Source: Drechmeria coniospora
Lineage: Eukaryota; Ascomycota; Sordariomycetes; Hypocreales; Ophiocordycipitaceae
Length of the DNA stretch: 64,000 nucleotides
Direction of reading: 5' to 3'
Assembly: GCF_001625195.1 (NCBI RefSeq)
Contig: NC_054390.1
Coordinates: 1,550,001 to 1,614,000, forward strand
Shown: one piece after another, positions 1-12,055 of the stretch
How the letters are laid out: every line of letters starts with the position of its first letter
Position numbering within the stretch: position 1 is the first letter of the stretch
Program-made: the position numbers and the translations under genes
The notes under the pieces: model-generated
Seen by the model: only the letters and a program-made list of their open reading frames with translations
Databases searched by the model: none
Told to the model about the DNA's origin: nothing

Positions 1-1066
1 TGGAAATAGATCTCTATAGACTTTATAATAGAGCTACCCGTACGAAACGAATAAGCGCTATAGTATATAATAGTACTTATAGACAGACTATTTAAGTACG
101 TATAGCTAGAAGCTATAACGTTTATAACGGTAGAAGTATATACCGAACGGTTTAAGGAGTACTAGTAGCGTTTCCGTAGGTTCCCGGAATATATTATATC
201 CGACAGAGGATTAGACTAGGTCGGCCAGTTCTAGGCAATATTATACTATATTATTGGGATTAAATAGCAGCTATCTATAGTATATTACCTATAGTTAAAC
301 GGGGGTACGGAACGAGTAAACTAAGAAGTCTAAATAATCCTATATACCTTTATAGCATTCGACTAATTTAACTAGCCGGACTATTTAGTAGTATACTAGC
401 TAGCGCTAAATAGTAGGGACTCTTCCGTTACTGGTATAAGCCTAAACAGTCTCCTATTAGGATATAAAGTTAACGCAGTACAACGGGTAGAAGCTCCTAC
501 CCTAAGCGTAACTACGGGTAAAGGGCAAGCAGTAGTATTTATATAGTACCTACGTAAAGGTACTAAGCTAGCCTAGGCGGTAATTGTATTTATATAGTAA
601 CGCTTAGAGGAAGAATTAAACTCCTACCGGCACTTAGCGGAGTATTTTTAGGTAAGGGATAAGGTATAGCTAAGTCTACGCTATATAAAGTCTCTATACC
701 TATCCAAGAAGCTAGACTAGGTAACAGCTAAGTATACGGTCGTAGCCGTACCGACCCCCCTAACTATTATACTAAATATCCCCTAAGGTATATACCCTAC
801 CTTTTACGTAGACCTAGTAGAGTAAGCCGTAACGGATCCGCTACCTAGTTAAGCCTTAACGAATATAGAGCCAGGGCCGCTCTTAGTAAAGGACAAGGAC
901 AGCATACGGTAGGAAGAGTATATTATAAAGGAAATCTTAGCCGCAAAGAACGCAAGAGGGTAAGGTAAGTACTATAATATTCTAGTTAAATAGGCCGGGT
1001 ATAACTAACCTATATAGGAACTACTAAAAAATCTACAGAAGACCAAAGTACTAATAGACTATAAGT
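1..1066 (+). pseudogene. Gypsy P pol remnant: integrase core and chromodomain
   Basis: This is the 3' part of a Ty3/Gypsy pol frame that enters from outside the window. In frame 1 the integrase core triad is still readable: Asp at 19-21, Asp at 202-204 (in an S-D-R-G context) and Glu at 310-312, which gives the exact D-x35-E spacing. At about 919-1066 the frame reads as a chromodomain (YNILVK-x-AGYN-x-PI-x-E), so the element is a chromovirus. The frame is broken only by TAG/TAA codons, as expected from RIP acting on CAG, CAA and TGG. It shares only distant similarity with Gypsy C/D. It is dead as a protein. Confidence 0.85.
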
Positions 1067-1179
1067 AAAAATAAGGTAGCGCACTTACTTATAACGGACT
1101 AGTCTCCTTACAATAATAGTATTAGTACAGCTTATATTTAACCAGCCCGAAAGGGGTATAAATAACTCCTCCGTCCCAA

Positions 1180-1700
1180 ACCGGAACGTCTTAAAACAAA
1201 GGACCTAGGTCGGCCCTAAAGAATTCCTAGCCCTAATCGGGGTACTATAAGCAAGACGAAGTTTTAGCGCTATAGCGTATAAACGTTAGGCCCTTAACAG
1301 CCGGGGGGAGGCGGTAACTCGCTTAAGTTATCCTCGACTAAAGACGAAAGGTAAAGGGGTAGGGCTAGCGCTAGGAGGCCGTCCGTAAATAGAATGCAGT
1401 AGGCGCAACTTCTACCGAGGGCGGTAAAGGGCAAGGCGGTAGTAAGATAAAACAGGCCGGAACGGTCGGCAGTAGCACAACGGGGGGAGGAGGGGGACTA
1501 TAGTCCCCGACGGGGGGGGCAGAGCAAACAAGGCGCACCCGCCTTACGAGTACAGCGGGTAGTAACTAGCTCCTTATAGATCGCGGCTATAAGGCCCGAC
1601 TACTACTATTGCACTAGCTTAAAGCTATTAAGCCGGGCGTCCTGCGCGCCCTAATAGTCGCGCAGGCCTTATACGGCGCTAGCAAAACCGTATACTAGTA
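1180..1700 (-). pseudogene. Gypsy P antisense ORF remnant with CxxC motif
   Basis: Behind the chromodomain, the strand opposite to pol reads through with TAG as the only stop type I found. It contains a CLLCP motif (Cys codons 1530-1528 and 1521-1519) in a KAGAPCLLCPP context, preceded by a run of glutamine-type TAG codons. The position, orientation and CxxC resemble the longer antisense frame of Gypsy D (40875-41981), which reads GICLPCVNR. Start and end are not defined. The equivalence to the D frame is an inference from layout and one motif. Confidence 0.4.
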
Positions 1701-2145
1701 CCTATAGCTACTGCTACTATATACTACCGCTATGCAATAGCGTTAGGGCCTGCAAGGCCAGTACTAGGGCACCTATAGGGTTGCTAGGAGTTAAGGGCAG
1801 TACCGCAGCGGCAGCAGATATAGCGGCGCAGCGACGGGAAAGTAAGTAATCGACTAATACAAGCAGTTAGCGATAAGCGGTAGTAGGAACCCTAGTACGG
1901 TACGTACCGTAAGGAAGGCGGGAGAGCAGGAGGAAGCAAGAAATTGTAACGGTAGCGTTAAAGGAAGCAGCAATTACAAAGAAGGAAAAAGGAAATACAC
2001 AACTTACCCGTAACGGAACCTTAGCTATAAAAGCGTTAATACACGCGCCCAATAACTACCTGCAAATAGGATAAAGGCAAAAAAAAAAAAAAAATTTATT
2101 AGGTTAATTAAGGACTACTGGAGGAATTAGGGAAGGAGGAGGATA

Positions 2146-2346
2146 TATTATAATATTAGGCTTTGCCTAATAGAGCTACGTCCTAGGATAAAGCTACGTA
2201 CTACCGTACGTAACTCGTATCCTATAACTAAGCAGGTATTAGAGTATAAGTACTCCAATACCTAGTACCTTAAGTTAGTATTCCGTAGGTTTCTTAACAA
2301 CTATTTCCAACCACTAAATACTGGTAGTACTAGTAACTCCATAACA
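2146..2346 (+). repeat. 3' LTR of Gypsy P (family P LTR, 201 bp)
   Basis: Begins TATTATAATATTAGG (RIPed form of a TGTTATGATATTAGG start) directly after a polypurine tract and ends CCATAACA. The same 201-bp unit occurs in reverse at 2507-3059 (interrupted), 20826-21026 and 45469-45841 (interrupted), each with a 5-bp TSD. This identifies those copies as solo LTRs of this family. Confidence 0.85.
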
Positions 2347-2416
2347 GTTTGGCCATTTAGTCGAACGGTTAACTAGTCTATTGTCTATATAGGTACACCT
2401 CCCTATATATATTACA
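2347..2416 (+). repeat. TRIM-family LTR fragment
   Basis: Matches part of the 160-bp LTR of the TRIM-like element at 52710-53308, in the opposite orientation to that copy. It starts at the TSD of Gypsy P, so the missing part should lie left of the window beyond P's 5' LTR. The 90 bases that follow (2417-2506) are AT-rich RIPed sequence that I cannot assign. Confidence 0.65.
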
Positions 2417-2520
2417 ATAGTAGTAATATAAGAATAGCTAAATAGCTAATAGTACTACTACTAGCTGGTAACTGCTAGTACTAGTTAGGAAAATATTAAT
2501 TATTAGTATTATGGAGTTAC

Positions 2521-2691
2521 TATTATGGAATCGGGCTTAGCCCGATATAGGAGAACGGAGGGAACTAAAGGACCCACTAGGAAGAACGCATACAACTAGA
2601 AGCCCTAGTTATTAAGTAGTTTTCCCTCCTGCAAGTCTTTTAATAAATATTATTAAGAGCCCTAGAGCAGTTACCTAGTAACTCCGCAACA
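2521..2691 (+). repeat. Solo LTR, Gypsy C/D family (171 bp)
   Basis: Begins TATTATGGAATCGGGCTTAG and ends CTCCGCAACA. TSD GTTAC at 2516-2520 and 2692-2696. Nested inside the P-family LTR. Confidence 0.92.
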
Positions 2692-2765
2692 GTTACTAGT
2701 ACCTCTAGTATCTAGTGGTTAAAAATAGTTATTAAGAAATCTACAGAACTCTAACTCGAAGTATA

Positions 2766-2936
2766 TATTACGGAGTCGCTAGGCGACTGCTCTAGGACTC
2801 TCAATAATGTTTATTAAAAGACTTAAAGGAGGGAAAACTACTTAGCAACTAGGGCTTCTAGTTATATACATACTTCCTAGTAGGTCCCTTAGTTCCCTCC
2901 GTTCTTGTATATCGGGCTAAGCCCGATTCCATAACA
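2766..2936 (-). repeat. Solo LTR, Gypsy C/D family (171 bp)
   Basis: Reverse copy, beginning TATTACGGAGTCGC and ending GATTCCATAACA. TSD GTATA at 2761-2765 and 2937-2941. Second insertion into the same P-family LTR, in the opposite orientation to the first. Confidence 0.92.
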
Positions 2937-3134
2937 GTATAAGGCATTAGAGTACTTATACTCTAATACCTACTAAGTTATAGGGTACGAGTTACGTACA
3001 ATAGTACGTAACTCTATCCTAGGACATAGTTCTATTAGGCAAAGCCTAATATTATAACAATTAGTCCAATTAATTAACCTAAGTAGTTAACTAAATACTA
3101 CTTATATAAGTAGTATAGTATAATAGTACTTAGT

Positions 3135-3242
3135 TATAACTTATATCCCTAGGGAAGTATACCTATATAGACAATTAATTAGTTAACCGTTAGGCTTAAT
3201 AGCTAAAACTATTAAAAAATCCACTAGTATCCGCGCTTAGTA
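3135..3242 (-). repeat. TRIM-family LTR, left half (split by Gypsy A)
   Basis: Resembles the first two thirds of the 160-bp TRIM LTR at 52710-52869. The remainder resumes at 20427-20485 on the other side of Gypsy A, so A inserted into this LTR. The 70 bases before it (3065-3134) are unassigned AT-rich sequence. The exact left end is uncertain because of RIP. Confidence 0.65.
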
Positions 3243-3462
3243 TATAAGGCTAGGCGTACGGGTAAAGCCCAGGTAGACAGGGGCGTATAGGCAAAGCCCG
3301 GGTAGACAGGAAGGTAGAGCAGCCTAGGGTACGCCCTAGCTACAAAAGGAACGTAAGCCCAAAAACTTAAAAAGGGCTAAGCTTTAGTCTTAAATACTAC
3401 TTAATTTCTAAAAAAAGGCTTACTTACTTACCTAACTATCGTTAACCAATCTATATATTATA
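3243..3462 (+). repeat. 5' LTR of Gypsy A
   Basis: Aligns end to end with 20207-20426. It contains two GGGTAAAGCCC/GGCAAAGCCC-type inverted motifs near the start. AAGCTTTAG at 3379-3387 is complementary to the sequence just after the LTR (3466-3474). Confidence 0.92.
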
Positions 3463-3476
3463 ATTCTAAAGCTTCT
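3463..3476 (+). other. Putative self-priming primer-binding site of Gypsy A
   Basis: CTAAAGCTT at 3466-3474, four bases after the 5' LTR, is the reverse complement of AAGCTTTAG inside the LTR (3379-3387). I see no TGG-type tRNA-primed site. This resembles the Tf1/sushi self-priming arrangement. Only nine bases match, so the call is tentative. Confidence 0.5.
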
Positions 3477-3539
3477 ATTATAGTTACCTAAGTAAAATAG
3501 CGCCTACTATATATAGTATAAGAGAGATACTATACCTCC

Positions 3540-4684
3540 TACTAAGGGGTAAGATAAATATAATACTAAAAGTATCCTTTATACTAAGTACGCTAAGTTC
3601 CCTTAAAATAATACTAAGGAGTACCTAAAGGGAACCCTTTATTCCGGAAACGCTAGCTATAGTATAAGAATAGCTAGCTTAGCTATAAGAGTTAGAGAGG
3701 CTAAAGGAAAAGGAAAAAGAAATTTACACCTACCTAAGAATAAATACTAATTATTAACTAAAGAAGGTAGAGAAATAGGCCTAAAAAGAGTCGGATACTT
3801 CCTTAGAGAGTAGCTAAAAAGTTAAGGTAAAAATTATACTAGAACTTAAGTAACCTATAACTTTGCAAAAAAGGCAAGAGTAGCTTTATAACCTAAACTG
3901 CGCCTTTAATAGAGTAAAGCGGAAGTTTAAGAAGGACTACCGGAAAATCCTACTAGCCCTTAACTATATATAAGCCTAGGGCTAGGTACGCTAGGAAAGG
4001 TACCTAAATAAACTACTAAAAGACTAACAAACTATATCTAAAAATAATTAGGATTATTTTTAAGAATAAACGCTTACCTTCCTAAGAGACTTAGTTAACT
4101 ATTAAGCTTACTTAGTAGTATAACAATAAAAAGCAATATAATAAGAAGGCTAATCCCTAATAGAGTTTAGTATTTACCTAAACTTAATTAAAAACTACTT
4201 CGGTAGAGTACTAAAGCCCAACCGGGCCTTCTCCTACTTCGGTAAGTTACTACTAGAGTTATAGAGCTAAATTAATCTATATAAGAATATTAAAGGGTAT
4301 ATATAGGAAGAGATAGTCTAACTAGCCTAATAACTTTAGGACTCTACCGAAAACTAACTAAAAAGGAGAACTAATATAAGAGAAGAAAAGAACCTAAATT
4401 ATTAAAGGAAAGTTACTAAGGAAATAAAAGTATACTAACCCTAATATAATAGTAGGGAATTCTCCTAAAAATCTATAACCCTAGGCTAGGAAAGGGCCTA
4501 TAGTAGTAAAGGCCTACTACTACTAAGGCAGAGTAGGAATAACTACTATTTTAACTACTAAGAGGAAGGCTACTAAGTAAGAGAATACCTAAAACCCTAA
4601 AAATAAGGAAACTTCTAACAACTAAGGTAGCTACTCTTACTTTAGTTGGTAATGCGGAATGCAGGGCGTAACTCTAGTTTATAG
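3540..4684 (+). pseudogene. Gypsy A gag remnant with eroded zinc knuckle
   Basis: Lysine- and glutamine-rich frame typical of a Gypsy Gag, with many TAG codons. At 4547-4588 the spacing of a CCHC zinc knuckle (C-x2-C-x4-H-x4-C) is kept, but all three Cys codons and the His codon now read Tyr (TAT/TAC). That is the change RIP makes to TGC/TGT and CAC. Interrupted after 4684 by a solo Copia LTR. Dead. Confidence 0.7.
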
Positions 4685-5543
4685 TCTTGCAATTTAGGTA
4701 TGCAAGAGGAGGGGTAGTAAAAGTATATCGGACGGACTAGGGAATTAATTAAGCTATTAGTAATAGTATAAGGGGTACCAGTTAGTAACTAGGCAAGAGT
4801 ATACAATTAGTAGTACTAAATTATACAAACGAATGTAATTATTCTATTAAGTATAGTATAAAAGAAATAGGACTATTTATATCTTAGAGGTAGTACCTTA
4901 ATAACCTTAGGTTCCTAGGTCGAGACTATAACTACTATACTAATATACGCATATACAATCTGCAATAACTTAATATACCTAGGTTAAGACTATAACTACT
5001 ATACTAATATATATATATACGATCTGCAATAACCTAGTATACCTAAGTCGAAACTATAATTACTATACTAATATACGCATATATAAGCCTATTAAGTTAG
5101 GTAGCCAGTCTATTATACTATACAGTAGGTTACCTACTTAGTCGTATTCGTACAGTAAGTTACCGGCTTAGTTATCCCTATACTATAGTTCAAATTGCTA
5201 AGAGTAGTACTCTTAGCTAGTAACGGCTAGTAGTCGTTAGGAGAATATCAATTAGTATTCTAATTAATTAACTCTAGTAGTCGACTAACTACTATATATA
5301 TAGGTCAGGTTATAGTAATAGGTTAGCTAGTAGTAGTACTACCGGTAGTCGCTCTAAGTTATAGTTCGGAGAAGTAGTATATTATATACTATTAGTTAAC
5401 TCTATATACTTACTAATACTCGCAGTATAGTATAGTATATTTACTAATAGTAGTACTCCTAGCTATTACTACTAGTAGTAGTAGTAATAGGATAGTATCC
5501 TATTTAAGTAGTCTTACTAGTATAAATACTAGTATTTTTAACA
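4685..5543 (-). repeat. Solo LTR of Copia family (859 bp)
   Basis: Starts TCTTGCAATTTAGG and ends TATTTTTAACA (reverse of TGTTAAAA...TTGCAAGA). TSD TATAG at 4680-4684 and 5544-5548. Same family as the Copia LTRs at 12056 and 46344. Confidence 0.93.
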
Positions 5544-5787
5544 TATAGCTAATATAACAATTCTAGGACGAACTACCCAAGAGGTTAAGGTAGGACTAAA
5601 TAGTTACACTAGTATAGACCTTATTAATATACAAACAGTAAGGCAGTACGGACTTCGCTAAGTCTTAACAAACGGAAGCAGCCTCTAGGCTATAGGGGGT
5701 CTTTAAGTTACTAGTTACAAGATATAGGAAGTACCTATACATATAATAAACAGCAGAGGGAAAGAAAGGAAGTTTACCTACTATTAT

Positions 5788-6646
5788 TCTTGCAATTTAA
5801 ATACGCAAGAAGAGGGGTAGTAGAAGTATATTGTACGGACTAGGGAATTAATTAGGCTATTAGTAACAGTAAAATAGGTACTAGTTAATAACTAGGTAAG
5901 AGTACAAACTTAGTAGTACTAAGTTATACAAACGAATACAATTATTCTATTAAGTACAGTATAGGAGAAATAGGACTATTCATATCTTAAAGGTAGTACC
6001 TCGATAACCTTAGGTTCCTGGGTCGAGACTATAACTGCTATACTAATATGCGTATATACGATCTGTAATAACTTAGTGTACCTGGGTCGAGACTATAACT
6101 GCTATACTAATGTATATATATACGATCTGCAACAACCCAGTATACCTAAGTCGAGACCATAATTACCGTACTAAGGTACGCATATATAAGCCTGTTAAGT
6201 CAGGTGGCCAGTCCATTATACTGCGCAGTAGGTTACCTGCTTGGTCGTATTCGTACAGTAAGTTACCGGCTTAGTTATCCCTGTACTATAGTTTAAATTG
6301 CTAAGAGTAGTACTCTTAGCTGGCAACGGCTGGTAGTCGTTAGGAGAATATCAATTAGTATTCCGATCAATTGACTCTAGTAGTCGACTAACTACTATAT
6401 ATATAGGTTAGGTTGTAGTAGTAGGTTAACTAACAGTAGTACTACCGGTAGTCGCTCCAAGTCGTAGTTCGGAGAAGTAGTATATTATATACTATTAGTC
6501 AACTCTATATACTTACTAATACTCGCAGTATAGTATAGTATATTTACTAGTAGTAGTACTCCTAGCTATTACTACTAGTAGTAGTAGTAATAGGATAGTA
6601 TCCTATTTGGGTAGTCTTACTAGTATAAATACTAGTACTTTTAACA
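5788..6646 (-). repeat. Solo LTR of Copia family (859 bp), second copy
   Basis: Same length and orientation as the copy at 4685-5543, less RIPed (more CTG/CAG kept). TSD ATTAT at 5783-5787 and 6647-6651. Inserted in the gag/protease part of Gypsy A; the 240 bases between the two solo LTRs (5549-5787) are Gypsy A sequence. Confidence 0.93.
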
Positions 6647-9600
6647 ATTATATTAAAGTTAATATAAAACCAACTCTAAACCAAATATAGGTTATACTAA
6701 GGATACTAATATTAACCGACCTAAGGATCTACCTAAACCCTATAGGAGCGTATTAATAGTTCTAGCAGGACTAGTTAAAGGTATAGCTACTAGTACCTAA
6801 GAAGTTTTAAGTTAAATATAGGAATAAAGTAAAGATCTTTATAGTAATAGGAATAAAAGGTAGTCCTATTAAACTACTAAAGAGTTATTAAGAATAGCCC
6901 TAAGGGATCCTATAGGAACTAAAAGAGTTTAAGGATATCCTAAATATAAATAGTATAAAGATCCTACTAATATATAAATAAATAAATTATATAATTAACC
7001 TTTAACTAAATATATTACTATTATATAAACTGTAACGGACTGACCCCAGTAGGGCATAAGCAGTGGCCTTGCTACTAGCCGTTGCGCCATGCGGCGCCCC
7101 CTTATTGCATCCAGCAAATGGGTACGTATTGACAAAGAAACCCGATGCTTTGTCAATTAGCCACGCTTATAAGGGCCGTTGTTGCTCTTCTTAACCACTG
7201 TACTGGCCGTTGCTGCGCTTCTTAACCGCTGTACTTGGGCAAAGCCCAAGACCATAACATAAACTAATCTACTTACTCTCTTAAATAAAGCTAAAGGAGC
7301 TTAAAGAATACCTAAATAAGAACCTATAAGCTAATAGGATCTACCCTTTAAAGTTACCTATAGGATTACTTATTCTATTTATACTAAAAAAGAATAATAT
7401 ACTTTAATTATATATAGATTACTAAGGACTTAATAAAGTCTTAGTAAAGAATTAATATACCCTCCTACTAATATTTAAGATTATAGACTAATACTAAGGA
7501 GCTATAGTATTCTTTAAGATTAACGTTAAGGACGCTTACTATTAAATTTAAATTAAGAAGGATAATAAATAAAAAATAGTATTTAAAATATACTATAAGT
7601 ATTTTAAATACTTAGTAATACTATTCGGGCTAACTAATATACTAACTACCTTTTAATACTATATCTACTAAGTACTCTAAGGGTATATAAATATAATTTA
7701 TATTATATACTTAAATAATATCCTAATCTTCTTAAAAAACCGCTAGGAATATACTAAATATCTTAAGGAAATCCTAAGGTAGTTATAGTTAGCTAAGTTA
7801 TATATTAATCCGGATAAGTATAGATTTTACTAAAAATTAGTTAAGTTCTTAGGATTTATCCTATCTAAAGATAAAATAATAATAAACCTAACTAAGGTAT
7901 AGGCTATAACCTAATAGGAAGAGCCTACCTTATTCTATAATATTTAAGTATTTCTTAGGTTCTATAACTTCTATAAAAGATTTATTAAAAACTATTTAGG
8001 AATTATAGTACCCTTATATATACTCCTTAAAGGAAGTAAGAATAGGAAAAAGCTAAGAAAAGTCTATTTAGATAAAAAGGAACTAATAGCCTTCTAAAAG
8101 CTAAAAGATATATTTAGGAAGGCTTTACTATTATACTATTTTAACCTAATAAAACCTATTAAAATTAAAATAAATATATTAAGATTTATAATAGTAAGTA
8201 TCCTATTCTAACTAAATAACTAAGGGTATTAGTACTTAGTAGTATTTTAGTTAAGGAAATTCTCGGATACGGAACGGAACTATAGGACGCTAGACTATAA
8301 ATTATTTACTATTATTAAGTTATTTAAATACTAATAATAATATATAGAGGGGGTAATAGTTTTAGTAAAGGTATTATTAAATTACTATAACCTATAGACC
8401 TTTATAAATAGGCTAAGGTTAATTAGGCACTAAGTACATTAGTCTATAGACCTAACGGCCTTCGATTTTATTATTAAATATAAAATAAGGAAATCCAACC
8501 TAATAAATAGGCCCTTAAGAAGAACTACCTATAAGGGTAAGACTCTAAGTAATACCTACCTATTAGTACTACTATAAAAGCGGTTTATAGGTATAGTAGG
8601 GGAAGGAAATATATATATATAGGAGTATAGTAAGATACCTTTATAGGATAATAAGTCCTAAGCTCTAAGTAGGAATAAGGGTAATAAGATATCCTTATAA
8701 GCTAAAGAAGGCTAACCTTATTAAGGTAAAGGTAAACCTAAAAAGGTACTAAACCCCTTCTAAATAGCCTAATAGGCTAGGGAATAAGCTAGTTGCAAAT
8801 AGCCTATTACCTAATAGTCCGCTAAGGAGAACCTAAAGGAGGGAATAATATATAATACTACCCTTAAGTTACTAAAGGACTACCTTTATAAGATTTAAAG
8901 CAAAAACCTAAAGATAAAAAGGCTATAAGGTATAAAGATCTATAGCTAAAATAATATACCTAATAAGGACTAATTAGTAAACTTAAAAGGAATACTATAT
9001 TTCTAAGAATATATTTATATTCTAAATAAAGCTATAGTACGCTAGGAGCTTTTATAGCTATACTATAATAATCCTCTTACGGGCTACTTTAGAGTTAAAA
9101 GAATAATATAATTACTATAGAGAGTAGTTTACTAAAAAGGCTTATTAGTAAATATAAAATACTATATATAAATATACCTAATTTACTAAGGGGTATCCTT
9201 AAGGAGGTATTACCCTTATAGAGAGTTATAGTTACTACTAATTCCTAATAGACCCTAGGCTAAAGTAATAATAGACTTTATTATAGGGCTACCTACTACT
9301 TAATTTAAGGGGAAGAAGGTAATATAATTTTAGTAATAATAAATAAAATAACTAAGTATTCTATATTCCTTCTATACTAAACTATAGTTAATACAGCTAA
9401 GCTAGTATAGCTATTCTATTATAAAATAGAGCTCTATTTTAGTACGCCTAAGGGAGTAGTAAGTAATAGAGGGCTAGTATTTATAAGCTAATTTTAGTTA
9501 GAACTATACTATTACTCTTAGATAACTAAGAGGCTATTAATAGTATTTTACCTATAAACTAATAGGTAAACTAAAAAAATAAACTAAGTACTAAAGTACT

Positions 9601-10330
9601 ACCTATAATACTTTATTAGTTAGAACTAATCTAATTAGGCTAACCTACTATAAGTAGCCTAATTTACCTATAATAATATAGTTAATATAACTATAGGTTA
9701 CTCCCCGAACTAAGTACTACTAGGTTACTACCTATAGTTCTATACTAAAGAGGAGGATAATAGGCTTATAGTAGTAGTTCTAGAAGTAAAGGTAAGAGTA
9801 GTAAAACTAATAGAAATTAGGAAATAACTAAAAGAGTATTAGAGAAAAGCTATAAAGTTATAGGTAAAATACTATAACTATAAGTATAATCCTTTATCCC
9901 TTAATATAAGTAACTTAGTACTACTATTTATATAGAATATTAACCTTAAAGGGAAAAAATAAAAACTAATATAAAGTATATTAGGCCCTTTCGGATTCTA
10001 AAAAAAATCAGCTAATAGGTATACTACTTAGCGCTCCCTAATAAATACGTATACCTATATAATATATTTTATATTAGCTTACTAAAACCTTAGAAGGAGT
10101 AGGACTAAAAAGGGAATAGTATAAATAATATACTGCTTTTAAACCTATTAGATAAGGAGGGTAAATAGGAAGTTAAAGAAATATATAATTACTAGTAATT
10201 AGGGGGAGCTTAACTATATCTCGTAAAATAAAAAGGCTAGTTAGTAAAATATAATTAATAAGTATATAAAAAGAATATAGAAAATATACTAAAAGTAGTA
10301 ATAACCTACCTTTAATAAAAAGGCCTAAGG
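6647..10330 (+). pseudogene. Gypsy A pol remnant: RT, RNase H, integrase, chromodomain
   Basis: Continuous pol homology broken by TAG/TAA. The RT palm motif reads YLNN at 7708-7719, where Gypsy RTs have YLDD: both catalytic Asp codons became Asn by G-to-A. RNase H follows at about 7950-8500. The integrase lies at about 8880-10000, and a C-terminal chromodomain is readable at about 10165-10310 (EVKEI, then LYLVK-x-KG), so A is a chromovirus. The frame is interrupted by LTR I (7031-7259). No function remains. Confidence 0.85.
7031..7259 (-). repeat. Solo LTR family I (229 bp), barely RIPed
   Basis: Starts TGTAACGGACTGACC and ends AAGACCATAACA. TSD TAAAC at 7026-7030 and 7260-7264. CA and TG dinucleotides are common, unlike the surrounding pol. 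It contains a 31-bp imperfect tandem duplication (GGCCGTTGTTGCTCTTC.. / GGCCGTTGCTGCGCTTC..). In reverse it begins TGTTATGGTCTTGGGC, close to the start of the Gypsy C/D LTR. No internal region of this family is in the window. Confidence 0.85.
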
Positions 10331-12055
10331 AAGGAATTATATAAAAGACTAAACAAAAGGGTATAATAATAAATATAGGGTATAGATATAGTTACCCTAC
10401 TAATAACCTACTAATTCTATACTAATTCCTAACTAAACTAATTAACCTAGCAATAAGTTACTACTTATATAAAGGGGGAGTAAGAAAACTATAGAATAGT
10501 TTAAGAATAAAAAGAGTATTAAGGTAAGAAAAGGAACAGATATACTAATAAGACCCCCTAAACTACCTATAGACCTAAAGCTATTACTATTTAAGTTAAA
10601 AATAAAGACAATAAGATAAAGGAAAAAAGAAATTAAAATATAAGAAAATATATAAACCTATTATTAATAATAGGGTTACTTTTATAGGATAAAAACAAAA
10701 TAACTATTAGTATTACTAAAAATAAAATAGAATAATAAAATTACTTAGGTAACCTTATTATCTAAATCCTTATCCAGTAACGCAATAGTTACCTTACGCT
10801 TATATATTGCAAGAGCTATCTACTAAGATAAATACCTAGCGTCCTTAACCAAAAGACTAAAACGCTATATTACCTTCTAAACGGTTAGGTTAGTAGCGGC
10901 CTAAAAAAGGAAAATATTAACTAACTCCTAAGGGATAATCCCTATAATATAATAGAAATATATACTAATCCAAAGGGTAAGGGGGGTAATTGCTTAGTAA
11001 GTATCTCGTAATGTAAGTCTATTATAAGGCAATAAGTAGCCTAATTAGCCTAACAAGCATATTAGTAAAAGATAGTATAAAGACTTTCTTCTAACTCAGT
11101 ATATACTTTATTTATATACTTAGTACTAGTAAAATAGTACTCCCTTCGGTACTACTCCTCGGACGAATTAAAGGACTTACCTAAGTACTAAGTAAAGATA
11201 ATAAGTTAGTACTATCCCTTAAGTAAAAAAAGAAATAAGTACTTACTATTATTATTATTATTACTACTATTAGCGCCCTAAAGCAATATATTACCTACCT
11301 TTAGGAATACTTCCGCCCTCCGGAAGTAAAGGTAATAAATATAGTTATAGACTGTAACTAAATCGTTATAATCTACGGCTATAAGCGCTACTACCTATGC
11401 CTAAAAGAGTTAGTAAATATAAGCTAATTCCAAGGAGCTAAGAGCTATATACCTAAGAGCAAGTAGTATACTGCTTATTATACTACTAGTAGTAGGAGGA
11501 CTAAACTATAGGATAAGTACAATTAGTTAAAAAAACCTAAGGCTCCTTCGGCTTAAACCGCTTATAGGTAGTAATTACAGTATAAAAATATACTATATAC
11601 TAAAGGTAAGAATTCTATACTATAATGCTACTGACGGGTTACGCTTAAACGCAGGATCGGTATTAATAGGGAGTTACTAACTCCTTAGCTCCTCCTATAG
11701 GAGGGCTATCCTTAAAGACTAATCCTATACCTCTAACCTTACCTATATTATCTAGCAGAGCCTAACCTTTACTAGTATTATCCCTAGGACTAACCCTCTT
11801 AACTATACTAGCCCTATCTATAGTAGAACTCCTACTACCTATAGGCAGGCTATATCTTAAGTAAGAGGCTACCGACTTAACTTTACCTATTAACTCCTTA
11901 AACAAAGGGAGAGGGAAAGGAAAAAGGGGAAAGAAAAGTAAAAGGAAAAAAGGGAACTAAATAAACTTAAGGGAAAGGCAAAAAGGGAGTAAAAGGAAAT
12001 ATAAAGCTACTATAGGCTACTTACCTTTATTAACCTATTAAGGAGTTAGTATATT
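10331..12055 (+). other. Post-pol region of Gypsy A, unidentified coding potential
   Basis: About 1.7 kb after the chromodomain, continuing beyond Copia B at 19438-20191. Stretches of the + strand (about 10740-11600) read as protein with mostly TAG/TAA as stops, including a segment at about 11350-11500 with Cys and Tyr residues that could be an eroded metal-binding motif. I do not recognise any family. The end of the stretch is purine-rich. It may be an extra ORF or a long 3' untranslated region. Confidence 0.35.

Larger units (their letters stand above)
1..2346 (+). mobile_element. Ty3/Gypsy chromovirus P, 3' part with 3' LTR
   Basis: Pol remnant, about 1 kb of post-pol sequence, a poly-A tract at 2081-2095, a polypurine tract at about 2121-2145 (GGAAGGAGGAGGA) and then the 3' LTR. 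The element was inserted into a TRIM-type LTR: the five bases after its LTR (2347-2351, GTTTG) fit the expected interrupted site. The 5' end is beyond the window. Heavily RIPed. Confidence 0.8.
2507..3059 (-). repeat. Solo LTR of Gypsy P family, interrupted twice
   Basis: Reverse copy of the 201-bp P-family LTR. It is flanked by ATTAG at 2502-2506 and 3060-3064 and is split by two 171-bp Gypsy C/D-family LTRs. Removing both inserts and one TSD copy of each leaves a continuous LTR. Confidence 0.85.

Noticed and set aside
2521..2691. The 171-bp repeats as MITEs (inverted TGTTAYGG ends, many copies)
   Set aside because: The same unit forms both ends of full-length Gypsy D with one TSD, so these are solo LTRs. 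Inverted short ends and 5-bp TSDs fit LTRs equally well.
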